Shown piece after piece: positions 8,633 to 16,322 of a stretch of DNA of 64,000 nt. The DNA comes from Caulobacter segnis (GTDB lineage Bacteria > Pseudomonadota > Alphaproteobacteria > Caulobacterales > Caulobacteraceae), in contig NZ_JARQWW010000001.1 of the NCBI RefSeq assembly GCF_029543125.1, positions 868,001 to 932,000 of the forward strand, given 5' to 3'. The notes beneath the pieces are model-generated. The model saw only the letters and a list, made by a program, of their open reading frames with translations. It was not told the origin of the DNA and did no database searches. Position 1 is the first letter of the stretch, and the number at the start of each line of letters is the position of its first letter. The position numbers were made by a program, and so were the translations under genes.

Positions 8633-8895
8633 AGCTGGTTTTCTCCGATCAGGCCTGGGAGGACTACCTCCACTGGCAGGCTCATGACGCCAATACGCTT
8701 GATCGCCTGAACACACTCATCAAGGAATGCCGGCGCGATCCCTTTCGGGGCATGGGCAAACCCGAGCCGCTCCGTGGCGACCTTCAAGGGTGGTGGTCGC
8801 GACGCATCACCACCTCGGATCGGCTCGTCTACCGGGTATCCGGCTCAGGGCCCGCGCAGGCTCTGGAGATCGCGCAATGCCGCTTTCACTATTGA
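8629..8895 (+). CDS. yoeB: YoeB mRNA-interferase toxin
   Basis: An 88-residue RelE-superfamily toxin that cleaves mRNA in the ribosomal A site when free of YefM. The sequence aligns along its length with E. coli YoeB: the MKLVFSDQAWEDYLHWQ start, RRDPFRGMGKPEPLRG, WSRRIT and the C-terminal RFHY. The residues used in E. coli for catalysis are present: Glu46, Arg65, and a terminal His-Tyr pair (87-88). It looks intact. It ends 13 bases before the stop of the convergent porin gene. Confidence 0.95.
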   Translation: MKLVFSDQAWEDYLHWQAHDANTLDRLNTLIKECRRDPFRGMGKPEPLRGDLQGWWSRRITTSDRLVYRVSGSGPAQALEIAQCRFHY

Positions 8896-8908
8896 GCCAA
8901 GATCAAGC

Positions 8909-10207
8909 CTAGAAGCTCCACAGCGTCTCGGCGCCGATCATGCCGATGGCGTCCGAGGGGCCCGTCTGGCGCAGGAAACCTCCCGGCGCGAAGACCGACA
9001 TGGAGCCTGTAAGGGTCAGGCGCTCATCCACCTGCCAGGTCACGGCCGCCTCGACCTGCGCTCCGACGAAGCGGGCGCGGCTCGCACCGCTCTCCCGGAT
9101 CAACTGACCCGGAACATCGTAAAGGCCGTCACGCGTGCTCGCCCGCCAATAGGCGGCGGCGCTGAGGTCGAGGCCGACGCCGCGGCCCAGATCGAGGCTG
9201 ACGGTCGGGCTGATGTTGGCGATGTTGTACGGCCCGATGGGCGACAGCTCGCCGAAGTACTTCCCCTTGGGGAAAAGCGCGTTGAAGGTGCCGAGCTTGC
9301 CGTCGTCGGGATCACGATCGCCGCTGACATAATTGGCCCGCAGGCGGAATGCGGGCTTCAAGGGCGCGTCCGCAAACCGATAGCCGGTCTCCGTGCCCAC
9401 GGACCAGGCGGCGATGGCGTCGTCGCCGAAGCGGCCCCGCTGCACCATGGCCTCCCAGTTCCACGACCAGTTTTCACGTTGGCCGAAGAAGCGGATTCCG
9501 TAGGTGTCGCGACGCTCACGCGCGGCGCCTTGTTCGAAGCGTGCGCCGTCGTTGGCGTAGTCGAGCCAGTAGACATCCAACCCCGCGCCCTGTCCGAGAT
9601 CGGCGGTCGCATAGACGCCTCCCAGCCTGCGGGTGCGCGACGGCCGGTCATCGAAATTCCCGGGCGCCACGGCCACGGGACGAAGATCGAGCAGGTCCAC
9701 CTTCAGGCGGGCGGTCTTCACGGTGGCGCGCAGACCATCGAAGGCCTGAGGAACGTTCGGGCCATAGCGACGGCCAACCAGGCGCTCGGAGCCCAGCGGC
9801 GTCAGCGCCCGGCCGGCCTGCAGGACGAGCTGCGTCTCCTCACCAGTCGGCAGCACGACCTCGACGAAGGACTGCAGACGGTCCAGCCCCGTGGTGTCTA
9901 CCGGCCCCTCGCCCAGCCCCACACCCCGCGCCTGGGTGGCGGCCAGTTGCACATAGGCCCGCACCGGGCCAGCCTTCACATCAGCGTTTGGTAAGGCCCG
10001 CAGCCACAGATAGCCGTCATCGGCGGGATCGACGGCGCCCCAGAAGTTGCTCTCGAACCCTTCGTAGCGGGCGCGCAAATCCAGGCCGAAAATGGCCTCC
10101 ACCGGCGCCTGAGCGACGGCCGAACCGGCCAGCCCGAGGCCGGCGATCAGGCCGGCCGCCGCCGTCCGCGACGCCCGAAGGCGCCGCGCTGAGTGGGAAG
10201 CGGTCAT
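8909..10207 (-). CDS. outer-membrane porin, alginate-export (AlgE-like) family
   Basis: A 432-residue protein with a signal peptide (basic RRLRASR, hydrophobic core, likely cleavage after GSAVAQA near residue 33). The mature part is rich in alternating-hydrophobic beta strands and ends in the outer-membrane C-terminal aromatic signature (ETLWSF). The pattern (LDLRARYEGFES near the start, FGQRENWSWNWE in the middle) matches the alginate_exp/AlgE-like barrel family, which forms selective channels. It lies 11 bases after the MFS exporter gene, so the pair could give inner- and outer-membrane passage for one substrate. The substrate is unknown; alginate itself is not implied. Confidence 0.82.
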   Translation of the reverse strand: MTASHSARRLRASRTAAAGLIAGLGLAGSAVAQAPVEAIFGLDLRARYEGFESNFWGAVDPADDGYLWLRALPNADVKAGPVRAYVQLAATQARGVGLGEGPVDTTGLDRLQSFVEVVLPTGEETQLVLQAGRALTPLGSERLVGRRYGPNVPQAFDGLRATVKTARLKVDLLDLRPVAVAPGNFDDRPSRTRRLGGVYATADLGQGAGLDVYWLDYANDGARFEQGAARERRDTYGIRFFGQRENWSWNWEAMVQRGRFGDDAIAAWSVGTETGYRFADAPLKPAFRLRANYVSGDRDPDDGKLGTFNALFPKGKYFGELSPIGPYNIANISPTVSLDLGRGVGLDLSAAAYWRASTRDGLYDVPGQLIRESGASRARFVGAQVEAAVTWQVDERLTLTGSMSVFAPGGFLRQTGPSDAIGMIGAETLWSF

Positions 10208-10218
10208 GACGTCCGCTC

Positions 10219-11805
10219 CTAGAAGGGGCGCAGCAGGTGGCGGACCACCGGCGGACGGTCACCAATGTGGAAGGCGTTGAGCAGGTCCTGCTCCACCCGG
10301 TCGGCGTTGGTGACCCGGGCGTGCTGACGCTCGTGTTCCAGCCAGCTCTCGACCACGAAAGCCTCGATCACGCGGCCGGGCTCGGCATGGTCTTCCCAGA
10401 CATCCCAGCGGATGGCGCCGTCACGGCGGCGCACGGCGCGGAACTTGCGTAGGGCCGCGACAAAGGCGTCCCGCTGCTCGGGCGAGACCTGATACTCGAT
10501 CTCGATCATCACCGGGCGATCGCCATGTTGGGCGCCCGTCGCCTGCGGCTCGACCCAGTGGCCGGACGGCGTCAGATCGGCGCCTTCGCCGGAGGGCAGA
10601 CGCCAGATGAAGGCGAGCACCAGGGCGGCTACCTGACCGGCGGCGGCGATCGTCAGAGCGGTCGGCACGTCGGTCCGGGCGGCCAGGGAGCCCCAGATCA
10701 GACTGCCGCCGGTCATCGCCCCTTGGAACACCAGCAGATAGACCGCCAAGGCGCGCGCCTTGACCCAACCCGGCGCGGCCATCTGGGCCGCCACGTTAAG
10801 CGAGGTCAGCATGCCGATCCAGGCGAGCCCCGCCGCCACCATCACCGCCCCGGCGACGACAGCGTTGGGCGCCGCGGCGAGACCCAGCCCGGCCAGAGCG
10901 AACAGGATCGTGGCGCCGATCGACAGGACGTTGGCGCTGACCTTGCCGCGCAAGCGGCGCAAGGCCAGCGCGCCCATGACCGCCCCAAAGCCCATGCAGC
11001 CCAGCAAGGCGCCATAGCCGGCGGCGTCGAGGCCGAGGCCACGCCGCGCGATCAGGGGCAGCATGGCCCAAAGCGCGCTGCCGAACAGGAAGAAACCCAC
11101 CGCCCGGATCAGCACCAGGCGAAGGGCGGGCGCGTGACGGGCGTAGCGGACGCCGGCCTTGAGCGCGCCGACGAAGTGCTCGGACGGCAGGGCGCCGCGC
11201 GTGGTCGGGCGCTTCCAGCCGATCAGCACGGCCAGGACCGCCACCACCGAAACGGCGTTGAGGGCGAAGACCGCCGGGGTGCCGGCGAAGGCGACGATGA
11301 CCCCGCCCAGGGCCGGGCCTATGGCGCGGGCGATGTTCACGCCCAGGCTGTTCAGCGCCACGGCGTCCGGCAGGGCAGGCTTGGCCACCAGCTCCGGCAC
11401 GATGGCCTGGAAGACCGGCGCGCTGAGGGCGGCGGCTATGCCGGCTACGAAGGTCGCCCCGAGCAGCACATAGGGCGTCGTCAGGCCAAGGGCGGTGAGC
11501 ACCGCCAGCACAGCGGCGGCGCTCAGGCCCAGCACCTGGGCGCCGATCAGCAGGCGGCGGCGATCGACGATGTCGGCCAGGGCCCCGGCCGGCAGGGCCA
11601 GCAGGAACATGGGCAGGGTGGTCGCCGCCTGAACCATGGCCACCATCAGGGGACTGGGCGACAGGGAGGTCATCAGCCAGCCGGCGCCCACGTCATGCAT
11701 CCAGGTGCCGATGTTGGAGACGATGGTCGCGATCCAAAGGGCCCGGAACAGGCCGTAGCTCAATGGGGAGGTGGAAGCTGTGTCGGCGGTCTTGGAAGCG
11801 GTCAT
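10219..11805 (-). CDS. MFS exporter (MFS_3 type) with C-terminal ABM-like domain
   Basis: A 528-residue protein. Residues about 15-410 form a 12-segment MFS transporter of the enterobactin-exporter-like (MFS_3) group, with GTWMHDVGAGWLM near helix 1 and ALADIVDRRRLL in loop 2-3. Residues about 430-528 form a soluble ferredoxin-like domain resembling antibiotic biosynthesis monooxygenase (ABM) proteins (MIEIEYQVSPEQRDAFV). The start ATG at 11805 has an AAAGGG site. It is the first gene of a two-gene unit with the porin downstream. Its promoter carries copy 2 of the LysR-type bipartite element. The role of the fused domain is unknown. Confidence 0.87.
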   Translation of the reverse strand: MTASKTADTASTSPLSYGLFRALWIATIVSNIGTWMHDVGAGWLMTSLSPSPLMVAMVQAATTLPMFLLALPAGALADIVDRRRLLIGAQVLGLSAAAVLAVLTALGLTTPYVLLGATFVAGIAAALSAPVFQAIVPELVAKPALPDAVALNSLGVNIARAIGPALGGVIVAFAGTPAVFALNAVSVVAVLAVLIGWKRPTTRGALPSEHFVGALKAGVRYARHAPALRLVLIRAVGFFLFGSALWAMLPLIARRGLGLDAAGYGALLGCMGFGAVMGALALRRLRGKVSANVLSIGATILFALAGLGLAAAPNAVVAGAVMVAAGLAWIGMLTSLNVAAQMAAPGWVKARALAVYLLVFQGAMTGGSLIWGSLAARTDVPTALTIAAAGQVAALVLAFIWRLPSGEGADLTPSGHWVEPQATGAQHGDRPVMIEIEYQVSPEQRDAFVAALRKFRAVRRRDGAIRWDVWEDHAEPGRVIEAFVVESWLEHERQHARVTNADRVEQDLLNAFHIGDRPPVVRHLLRPF

Positions 11806-11867
11806 GGCCGTCGCCCTTTCGAATGGAATGTCTTCGATGGAACGGTAGGCAAGCTCACAGGCGCGAA

Positions 11868-11911
11868 GTAGTTGGATAAATCGCGAGACGTTTTTCCAGA
11901 AATCCGAAAAG
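11868..11911. promoter_or_regulatory. LysR-type bipartite operator, copy 2 (MFS-porin)
   Basis: GTAGTTGGATAAA (11868-11880), 11 bp, TTTTC-N9-GAAAAG (11892-11911). The 13-mer is identical to that at 16204-16216, and the spacing to the TTC-N9-GAA dyad is identical in all three copies. Relative to the leftward MFS gene, the proximal half overlaps the -35 region and a weak -10 (TACCGT, 11847-11842) sits 21 bp away, as in the other copies. Confidence 0.68.
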
Positions 11912-11930
11912 GCGCCTCGCGATGCTCAGG

Positions 11931-12353
11931 TCAGGCCTGCTCCCGCTCGGCGAGGATCGCCGCCAGCATGAAGGCGCCGATCAGCCCCACATGCTCCAGA
12001 AAGGTGTTGGTCTCGTGGAAGCGGGCCATGGGATCGGCGAGCGTCCAGAACGGATGGGCGATCAGGGTGGCGATGGCGGTGAACACCCCCAGCGCACCGG
12101 CTGCCAGCCAGGACAGCCGCCCGGCGATGATCAGCGCCGAGCCGCCGACCTGGACAAGGATCGTGGCGGCCACGATCAGCCAGGCCGGCTGCAGCCCGAA
12201 GTGGGCGGCCTCGCCGAGAGCGGCGTCGAGATTGGCCAGCTTGGACAGACCGCTCCACCAGAACGGCAGGGTGAGAAGGATGCGGGCCGCGATCAGCGTC
12301 GCCCGCGAGCGCAGGATGGCGGCGATGGGAGTCGGTGTGGCGGTCGGGTTCAT
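11931..12353 (-). CDS. DoxX family membrane protein
   Basis: A 140-residue protein with four predicted transmembrane helices. It carries the DoxX-family pattern: RILLTLPFWWSGLSKLANLD, FGLQPAWLIVAATILVQVGGS, and FHETNTFLEHVGLIGAFML. DoxX proteins are small quinone-linked or redox-associated membrane subunits of uncertain function. The start is either ATG 12353 or GTG 12359, the latter overlapping the stop of the upstream amidohydrolase; neither has a strong ribosome-binding site, so coupling is likely. It is the last gene of a five-gene leftward operon. Confidence 0.87.
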   Translation of the reverse strand: MNPTATPTPIAAILRSRATLIAARILLTLPFWWSGLSKLANLDAALGEAAHFGLQPAWLIVAATILVQVGGSALIIAGRLSWLAAGALGVFTAIATLIAHPFWTLADPMARFHETNTFLEHVGLIGAFMLAAILAEREQA

Positions 12354-12355
12354 GA

Positions 12356-14305
12356 TCACACCGCCCAGCAGCCGCAGCCCATGACGCCCCAGAAGGAGCG
12401 CGCATCGGCGGTGGGCGCCTCGGCCGCATAGGCCGAGGCGTGGTCGTGGCCGTGGACATTGCAGGCGCTGTCGCAGGAGCAGGCCCGGCTGAGCGCGGCG
12501 GCCAAGCCCGTCTTGCCGTCGTTTCGGCTGCGGTTGTGATAGCCGCCGAAGGTGCGCACCGGCGACCAGTCCGGCATGGCCGGCGGCAAATCCGGGGCCA
12601 GCTTGGAATAGCCGCCGTCGCCATGCACCACCTTGCCGCCCAGGATGGTCAGCACCGAAGACAGGTGGGCGATGGCGTCCTCGGGAACCGAGAAGTAGTC
12701 GTCGGAAAGCACGATCAGGTCGGCCAGCTGGCCTTCCTTGATCTGGCCCTTCTTGCCCTCTTCGTTGGAGAACCAGGTGTTGCGCTCGGTCCAGAGGCGA
12801 AGCGCCGTCTCGCGGTCCAGCAGATTGCGCTGCGGGTACAGGCGCATGCCGCCGACGGTCTTGCCCGTGGTCAGCCAGGACAGGGAGACCCAGGGATTGT
12901 AGCTGGCCACCCGGGTGGCGTCGGTGCCCGCGCCCACCGGCACGCCGGCGTTCAGCATCTTGGCGATCGGCGGAGTGCTTTCCGCCGCTCGGTCGCCGTA
13001 GCGCTCGACGAAGTACTCGCCCTGATAGGCCATGCGGTGCTGCACGGCGATGCCGCCGCCCAGCGCAGCGATACGGTCGATGTTGCGCTCGCTGATCGTC
13101 TCGGCGTGGTCGAAGAACCAGTGCAGGCCGTTGAACGGGACGTCCTTGTTGACCTTCTCGAAGACGTTCAGGGCGCGGTCGATGGTCTCGTCATAGGTGG
13201 CGTGCAGGCGCCAGGGCCAGCGGTTTTCCGACAGCAGGCGGATGACCGGCTCCAGGTCCGTCTCCATGTTGGCCGGCATCTCGGGACGCTCGACGCGGAA
13301 GTCCTCGAAGTCGGCGGCCGAATAGACAAGCATCTCGCCGGCGCCGTTGTGGCGATATGTGTCGTCGCCGTCGCCCGGCTTCACCTGCTTGGCCCAGCCG
13401 GCGAAGTCGGCCAGCTCTTCCTTCGGCTTCTGGGTGAAGAGGTTGTAGCTGATGCGCAGGGTCAGCTGATCGTCGGCGTGCAGCTTCTCGATGATCTCAT
13501 AGTCGTCCGGATAGTTCTGGAAGCCGCCGCCCGCATCGATGACCCCGGTCACGCCCAGGCGGTTCATCTCGCGCATGAAGTGGCGCGTGGAGTTCAGCTG
13601 ATACTCTGGCGGCAGCTTCGGCCCCTTGGCCAAGGTCGAATAGAGAATGGTGGCGTTGGGCTTGGCCAGCAGCAAGCCGGTGGGATTGCCTGCCGCGTCG
13701 CGGACGATCTCGCCGCCCGGCGGGTTGGGCGTGTCCTTTGTGTAGCCCACGGCGCGCAGGGCGGCGGCGTTCAGCAAGGCGCGGTCATAGAGGTGCAGGA
13801 TGAACACCGGCGTATCGGGCGCGGCGGCGTTGATCTCCTCGATGGTCGGCAGGCGCTTTTCGACGAACTGGTGCTCGGTGAAGCCGCCGACCACGCGCAC
13901 CCACTGCGGCGGCGGGGTGTTGGCGGCCTGCTTCTTCAGCATGGCCATGGCGTCGGCCAGGGTCGGCACCCCGTCCCAGCGCAGCTCCATGTTGTAGTTC
14001 AGCCCGCCGCGGATGATGTGCATGTGGCTGTCGATCAGGCCCGGGATCACCCGGCGTCCGCCGGCGTCGATCACCTGGGCCTTCGGCGCGATGGCGCGGA
14101 CCTCGGCCTCCGAGCCCACGGCCAGGAACTTGCCGTCGCGGATGGCCACGGCTTGGGCGGTCGGATTCTCGCGGTCGAGGGTCGAGACCTTGGCGTTGAC
14201 GAGGATCAGGTCGGTCATGGGTCGGTCCTTGGCGGCGAAGGCGGGGGAGGCGAAGGCGGCGGCGGCTGCGCCGGCGAGAGTCTGGCGGCGGGTCGTTCGG
14301 ATCAT
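12356..14305 (-). CDS. amidohydrolase, YtcJ-like, exported by Tat
   Basis: A 649-residue metal-dependent amidohydrolase of the YtcJ/amidohydrolase_3 type. The N-terminus is a twin-arginine-like signal (TTRRQTLAGAAAAAFA, cleavage after AFA near 24). Metal-binding signatures are visible: PGLIDSHMH near residue 90, His residues in the barrel (RLHATYDE, FDHAET), and the catalytic Asp in GAGTDATRVAS. The C-terminal 50 residues are an unusual Cys/His-rich tail (ACSCDSACNVHGHDH and a final GCGCWAV) that could bind metal. The start overlaps the upstream XapX stop by 4 bases. The substrate is not known. Confidence 0.86.
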   Translation of the reverse strand: MIRTTRRQTLAGAAAAAFASPAFAAKDRPMTDLILVNAKVSTLDRENPTAQAVAIRDGKFLAVGSEAEVRAIAPKAQVIDAGGRRVIPGLIDSHMHIIRGGLNYNMELRWDGVPTLADAMAMLKKQAANTPPPQWVRVVGGFTEHQFVEKRLPTIEEINAAAPDTPVFILHLYDRALLNAAALRAVGYTKDTPNPPGGEIVRDAAGNPTGLLLAKPNATILYSTLAKGPKLPPEYQLNSTRHFMREMNRLGVTGVIDAGGGFQNYPDDYEIIEKLHADDQLTLRISYNLFTQKPKEELADFAGWAKQVKPGDGDDTYRHNGAGEMLVYSAADFEDFRVERPEMPANMETDLEPVIRLLSENRWPWRLHATYDETIDRALNVFEKVNKDVPFNGLHWFFDHAETISERNIDRIAALGGGIAVQHRMAYQGEYFVERYGDRAAESTPPIAKMLNAGVPVGAGTDATRVASYNPWVSLSWLTTGKTVGGMRLYPQRNLLDRETALRLWTERNTWFSNEEGKKGQIKEGQLADLIVLSDDYFSVPEDAIAHLSSVLTILGGKVVHGDGGYSKLAPDLPPAMPDWSPVRTFGGYHNRSRNDGKTGLAAALSRACSCDSACNVHGHDHASAYAAEAPTADARSFWGVMGCGCWAV

Positions 14306-14526
14306 GGGCGGTCCTCGCGATCGGTCGGTTGGGAGATCTGGCTTTGCGTGACCGGCGCGGCGTGGCCGGTCAGTCGCTTGGCGACGGGGATCATCTGTTC
14401 GCCCATCAGTATGCCCAGCAGGCCGATGAGGGCGACCATCGGGGGCGCGGGCGAGCGCACCCCCAGGAGGTGATAGATCACGCCGACAAGAAGGCCGGCG
14501 CCGAGGGAGACGAGATAGATCTTCAT
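14302..14526 (-). CDS. XapX domain protein
   Basis: A 74-residue small membrane protein matching the XapX (DUF1427) family: the LVSLGAGLLVGVIYHLLGVRSPAPP signature region at residues about 4-30, then a second hydrophobic stretch ALIGLLGILMGEQM. There are two membrane helices and a short polar C-terminus. It overlaps the downstream amidohydrolase by 4 bases and lies 29 bases after the haloperoxidase-like gene. The biochemical role is unknown; related proteins travel with hydrolase clusters like this one. Confidence 0.88.
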   Translation of the reverse strand: MKIYLVSLGAGLLVGVIYHLLGVRSPAPPMVALIGLLGILMGEQMIPVAKRLTGHAAPVTQSQISQPTDREDRP

Positions 14527-14555
14527 GGCGCCGGTTCCTGTTCGACTTTTAAGGC

Positions 14556-15383
14556 TCAGCTGCGGACGAAGGCCAGCAGGTCGGCGTTGAAGCGCGCCTG
14601 CTCGGTCTGGGCGAGGCCGTGAGAGCCGCCCTCATAGACCTTCAACTCAGCGCCCTTGACGATCTTGGATGAAAGCTCGCCCGAATTGCCGATGGGCACG
14701 ATCTGGTCGTCGTCGCCGTGGATGATCAGGGTCGGCACGTCGATCTTCTTCAGATCCTCGGTGTAGTCGACCTCGGAGAACTCGCGGACGCAGGCGTACT
14801 GCCCGACGATCGAACCGGCCATGCCCTGGGCCCAGAAGGCCTGACGCAGGCCCTCGTCAGCTTCCACCCCTTCGCGGTTGAAGCCGTAGAAGGGCGTGGT
14901 CAGGTCCAGGTAGAACTTGGAGCGGTTGGCGGCGACGCCGGCGCGGATGCCGTCGAACACCGCGATCGGCAGGCCGTTCGGATAGGCCTCGGTCCTGGCC
15001 ATGATCGGCGGCACTGCGCCGACCAGCACCATCTTGGCCACCCGGCCCGTCCCGTGACGGCCCACATAGCGGGTGATCTCGCCGCCGCCGGTGGAGTGGC
15101 CGACCAGCACGATGTTCTTGAGGTCCAGGGCCTCGATCACCGCCGCCAGGTCGTCGGCATAGGTGTCCATGTCATTGCCGCCGGCGGTCTGGGCGGAGCG
15201 GCCGTGACCGCGGCGGTCATGAGCGACCACCCGATAGCCCTGCTGGGCCATGAACAGCATCTGTCCGTCCCAGGCGTCGGCCGACAACGGCCAGCCATGG
15301 GAGAAAACGATCGGCTGGCCGTCGCGCGGACCCCAGTCCTTGAAGAAGATTTCGGCGCCGTCCTTGGTGGTGATGAAGCTCAT
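14556..15383 (-). CDS. alpha/beta hydrolase, non-haem haloperoxidase type
   Basis: A 275-residue alpha/beta hydrolase of the cofactor-free haloperoxidase group. Visible parts are the oxyanion region ([11 protein letters not shown]), the nucleophile elbow GHSTGGGE, the acid near HGDDDQIVP, and the catalytic His in GGSHGLAQT. The start at 15383 gives the family's [19 protein letters not shown]-terminus, with AAGGA upstream; the open frame continues further upstream but that part is antisense to the neighbouring gene. It is second in the operon after the isochorismatase-like hydrolase. The physiological substrate is probably an ester or lactone, and halogenation is likely a side reaction. Confidence 0.93.
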   Translation of the reverse strand: MSFITTKDGAEIFFKDWGPRDGQPIVFSHGWPLSADAWDGQMLFMAQQGYRVVAHDRRGHGRSAQTAGGNDMDTYADDLAAVIEALDLKNIVLVGHSTGGGEITRYVGRHGTGRVAKMVLVGAVPPIMARTEAYPNGLPIAVFDGIRAGVAANRSKFYLDLTTPFYGFNREGVEADEGLRQAFWAQGMAGSIVGQYACVREFSEVDYTEDLKKIDVPTLIIHGDDDQIVPIGNSGELSSKIVKGAELKVYEGGSHGLAQTEQARFNADLLAFVRS

Positions 15384-15451
15384 GGGTCTGATCCTTGAAT
15401 ATCGTGATGTCGGGGGAGGTCGGGCGCCGCGCCTGGCGGCGCCCGAACCGG

Positions 15452-16111
15452 TCAGTGGCCGCCTTCCGAGGCGCCGAACATGGACTTGGCGTAGGTGATG
15501 CCGATGCCGTAGGCGCCGCCCACCTTGCGGGCGATGCCCGTGGTCAGGTCGTAGGTCTCGGCGCGGGCCCAGTCGCGTTGCAGCTCGAGCAGATATTGCA
15601 GCGAGGTTATGGGGCGGGCGCCGGCCTGGACCATGCGGGCCACGGCGCGCTCGTGCGCTTCCTCGGAGATGTCGCCCGAGGCGTCGGTGATCACGTAGGC
15701 CTCGAAGCCTTGCTCCAGGGCCGACAGAACCGGGCCGACGATGCAGACGCTGGTCCACAGGCCGGCGAAGACCAGACGCTCCTTGCCGATGCGGTTGACC
15801 TCCTCGATCACCGCGGCGTCCTCCCAAGTGTTCATGGAGGTGCGGTCCAGCAGCTTCTGGCCGGGGAAGGGGGCGGTGACTTCCTCGAACATCGGGCCGG
15901 AGAAGCTCTTCTCGGCGACGGTGGTCAGGATGGTGGGAACCTTGAAGCCGGCGGCGGCCTGGGCGACCAGGGATGCGTTGTTGCGCAGCAGCTCCGGGGC
16001 GATCGACTTGGTGGCGAAGGCCATCTGCGACTGGAAGTCGATGAGGACCAGGGCGTGATCGTTCGGGGTCAGCAGGCCCTTGGCGGCGGTCGGGGTGGCG
16101 GTGATGGTCAT
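15452..16111 (-). CDS. isochorismatase-superfamily hydrolase (YcaC-like)
   Basis: A 219-residue cysteine hydrolase. The catalytic Asp is in [10 protein letters not shown] near residue 25, and the nucleophile Cys is in [10 protein letters not shown] near residue 123. [14 protein letters not shown] and the later [12 protein letters not shown] resemble YcaC-type family members, whose substrate is unknown. It is the first gene of the leftward operon hydrolase, haloperoxidase-like, XapX, amidohydrolase, DoxX. A CGGAGACGACC leader precedes the ATG. Copy 3 of the LysR-type element lies 93-136 bases upstream. Confidence 0.92.
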   Translation of the reverse strand: MTITATPTAAKGLLTPNDHALVLIDFQSQMAFATKSIAPELLRNNASLVAQAAAGFKVPTILTTVAEKSFSGPMFEEVTAPFPGQKLLDRTSMNTWEDAAVIEEVNRIGKERLVFAGLWTSVCIVGPVLSALEQGFEAYVITDASGDISEEAHERAVARMVQAGARPITSLQYLLELQRDWARAETYDLTTGIARKVGGAYGIGITYAKSMFGASEGGH

Positions 16112-16203
16112 GGTCGTCTCCGTTGGATTTCGCTGCGGCGTTCCTCGGGACTGACTGTTCCCCCCGCCGTGAGCTCATTGATAGGGCCGGCTGAGCCATG
16201 GAT

Positions 16204-16247
16204 GTAGTTGGATAAAATCACACCGAATGTTCTATATTTTTGAAAAG
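16204..16247. promoter_or_regulatory. LysR-type bipartite operator, copy 3 (hydrolase operon)
   Basis: GTAGTTGGATAAA (16204-16216), 11 bp, TGTTC-N9-GAAAAG (16228-16247). The left half is identical to copy 2. The right half shares both TGTTC and GAAAAG, at the same spacing, with copy 1. For the leftward operon, a -10-like TATCAA lies at 16183-16178, 21 bp from the proximal half. Recurrence with exact phasing in three intergenic regions argues strongly against chance. Confidence 0.7.
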
Positions 16248-16322
16248 CCGGCGCATCTCGACTTTCATCGCCGCAGTGCGTGCGGGTGGCCCAAGGGCCT
16301 GAACCTCGTGTAGACCAGTTTC

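Noticed and set aside
12440..14473. Long plus-strand open frame (677 codons) opposite the amidohydrolase and XapX genes
   Set aside because: Antisense shadow of high-GC coding DNA; its translation is low-complexity Gly/Arg/His-rich with no family signature, whereas the minus strand is a clear amidohydrolase.
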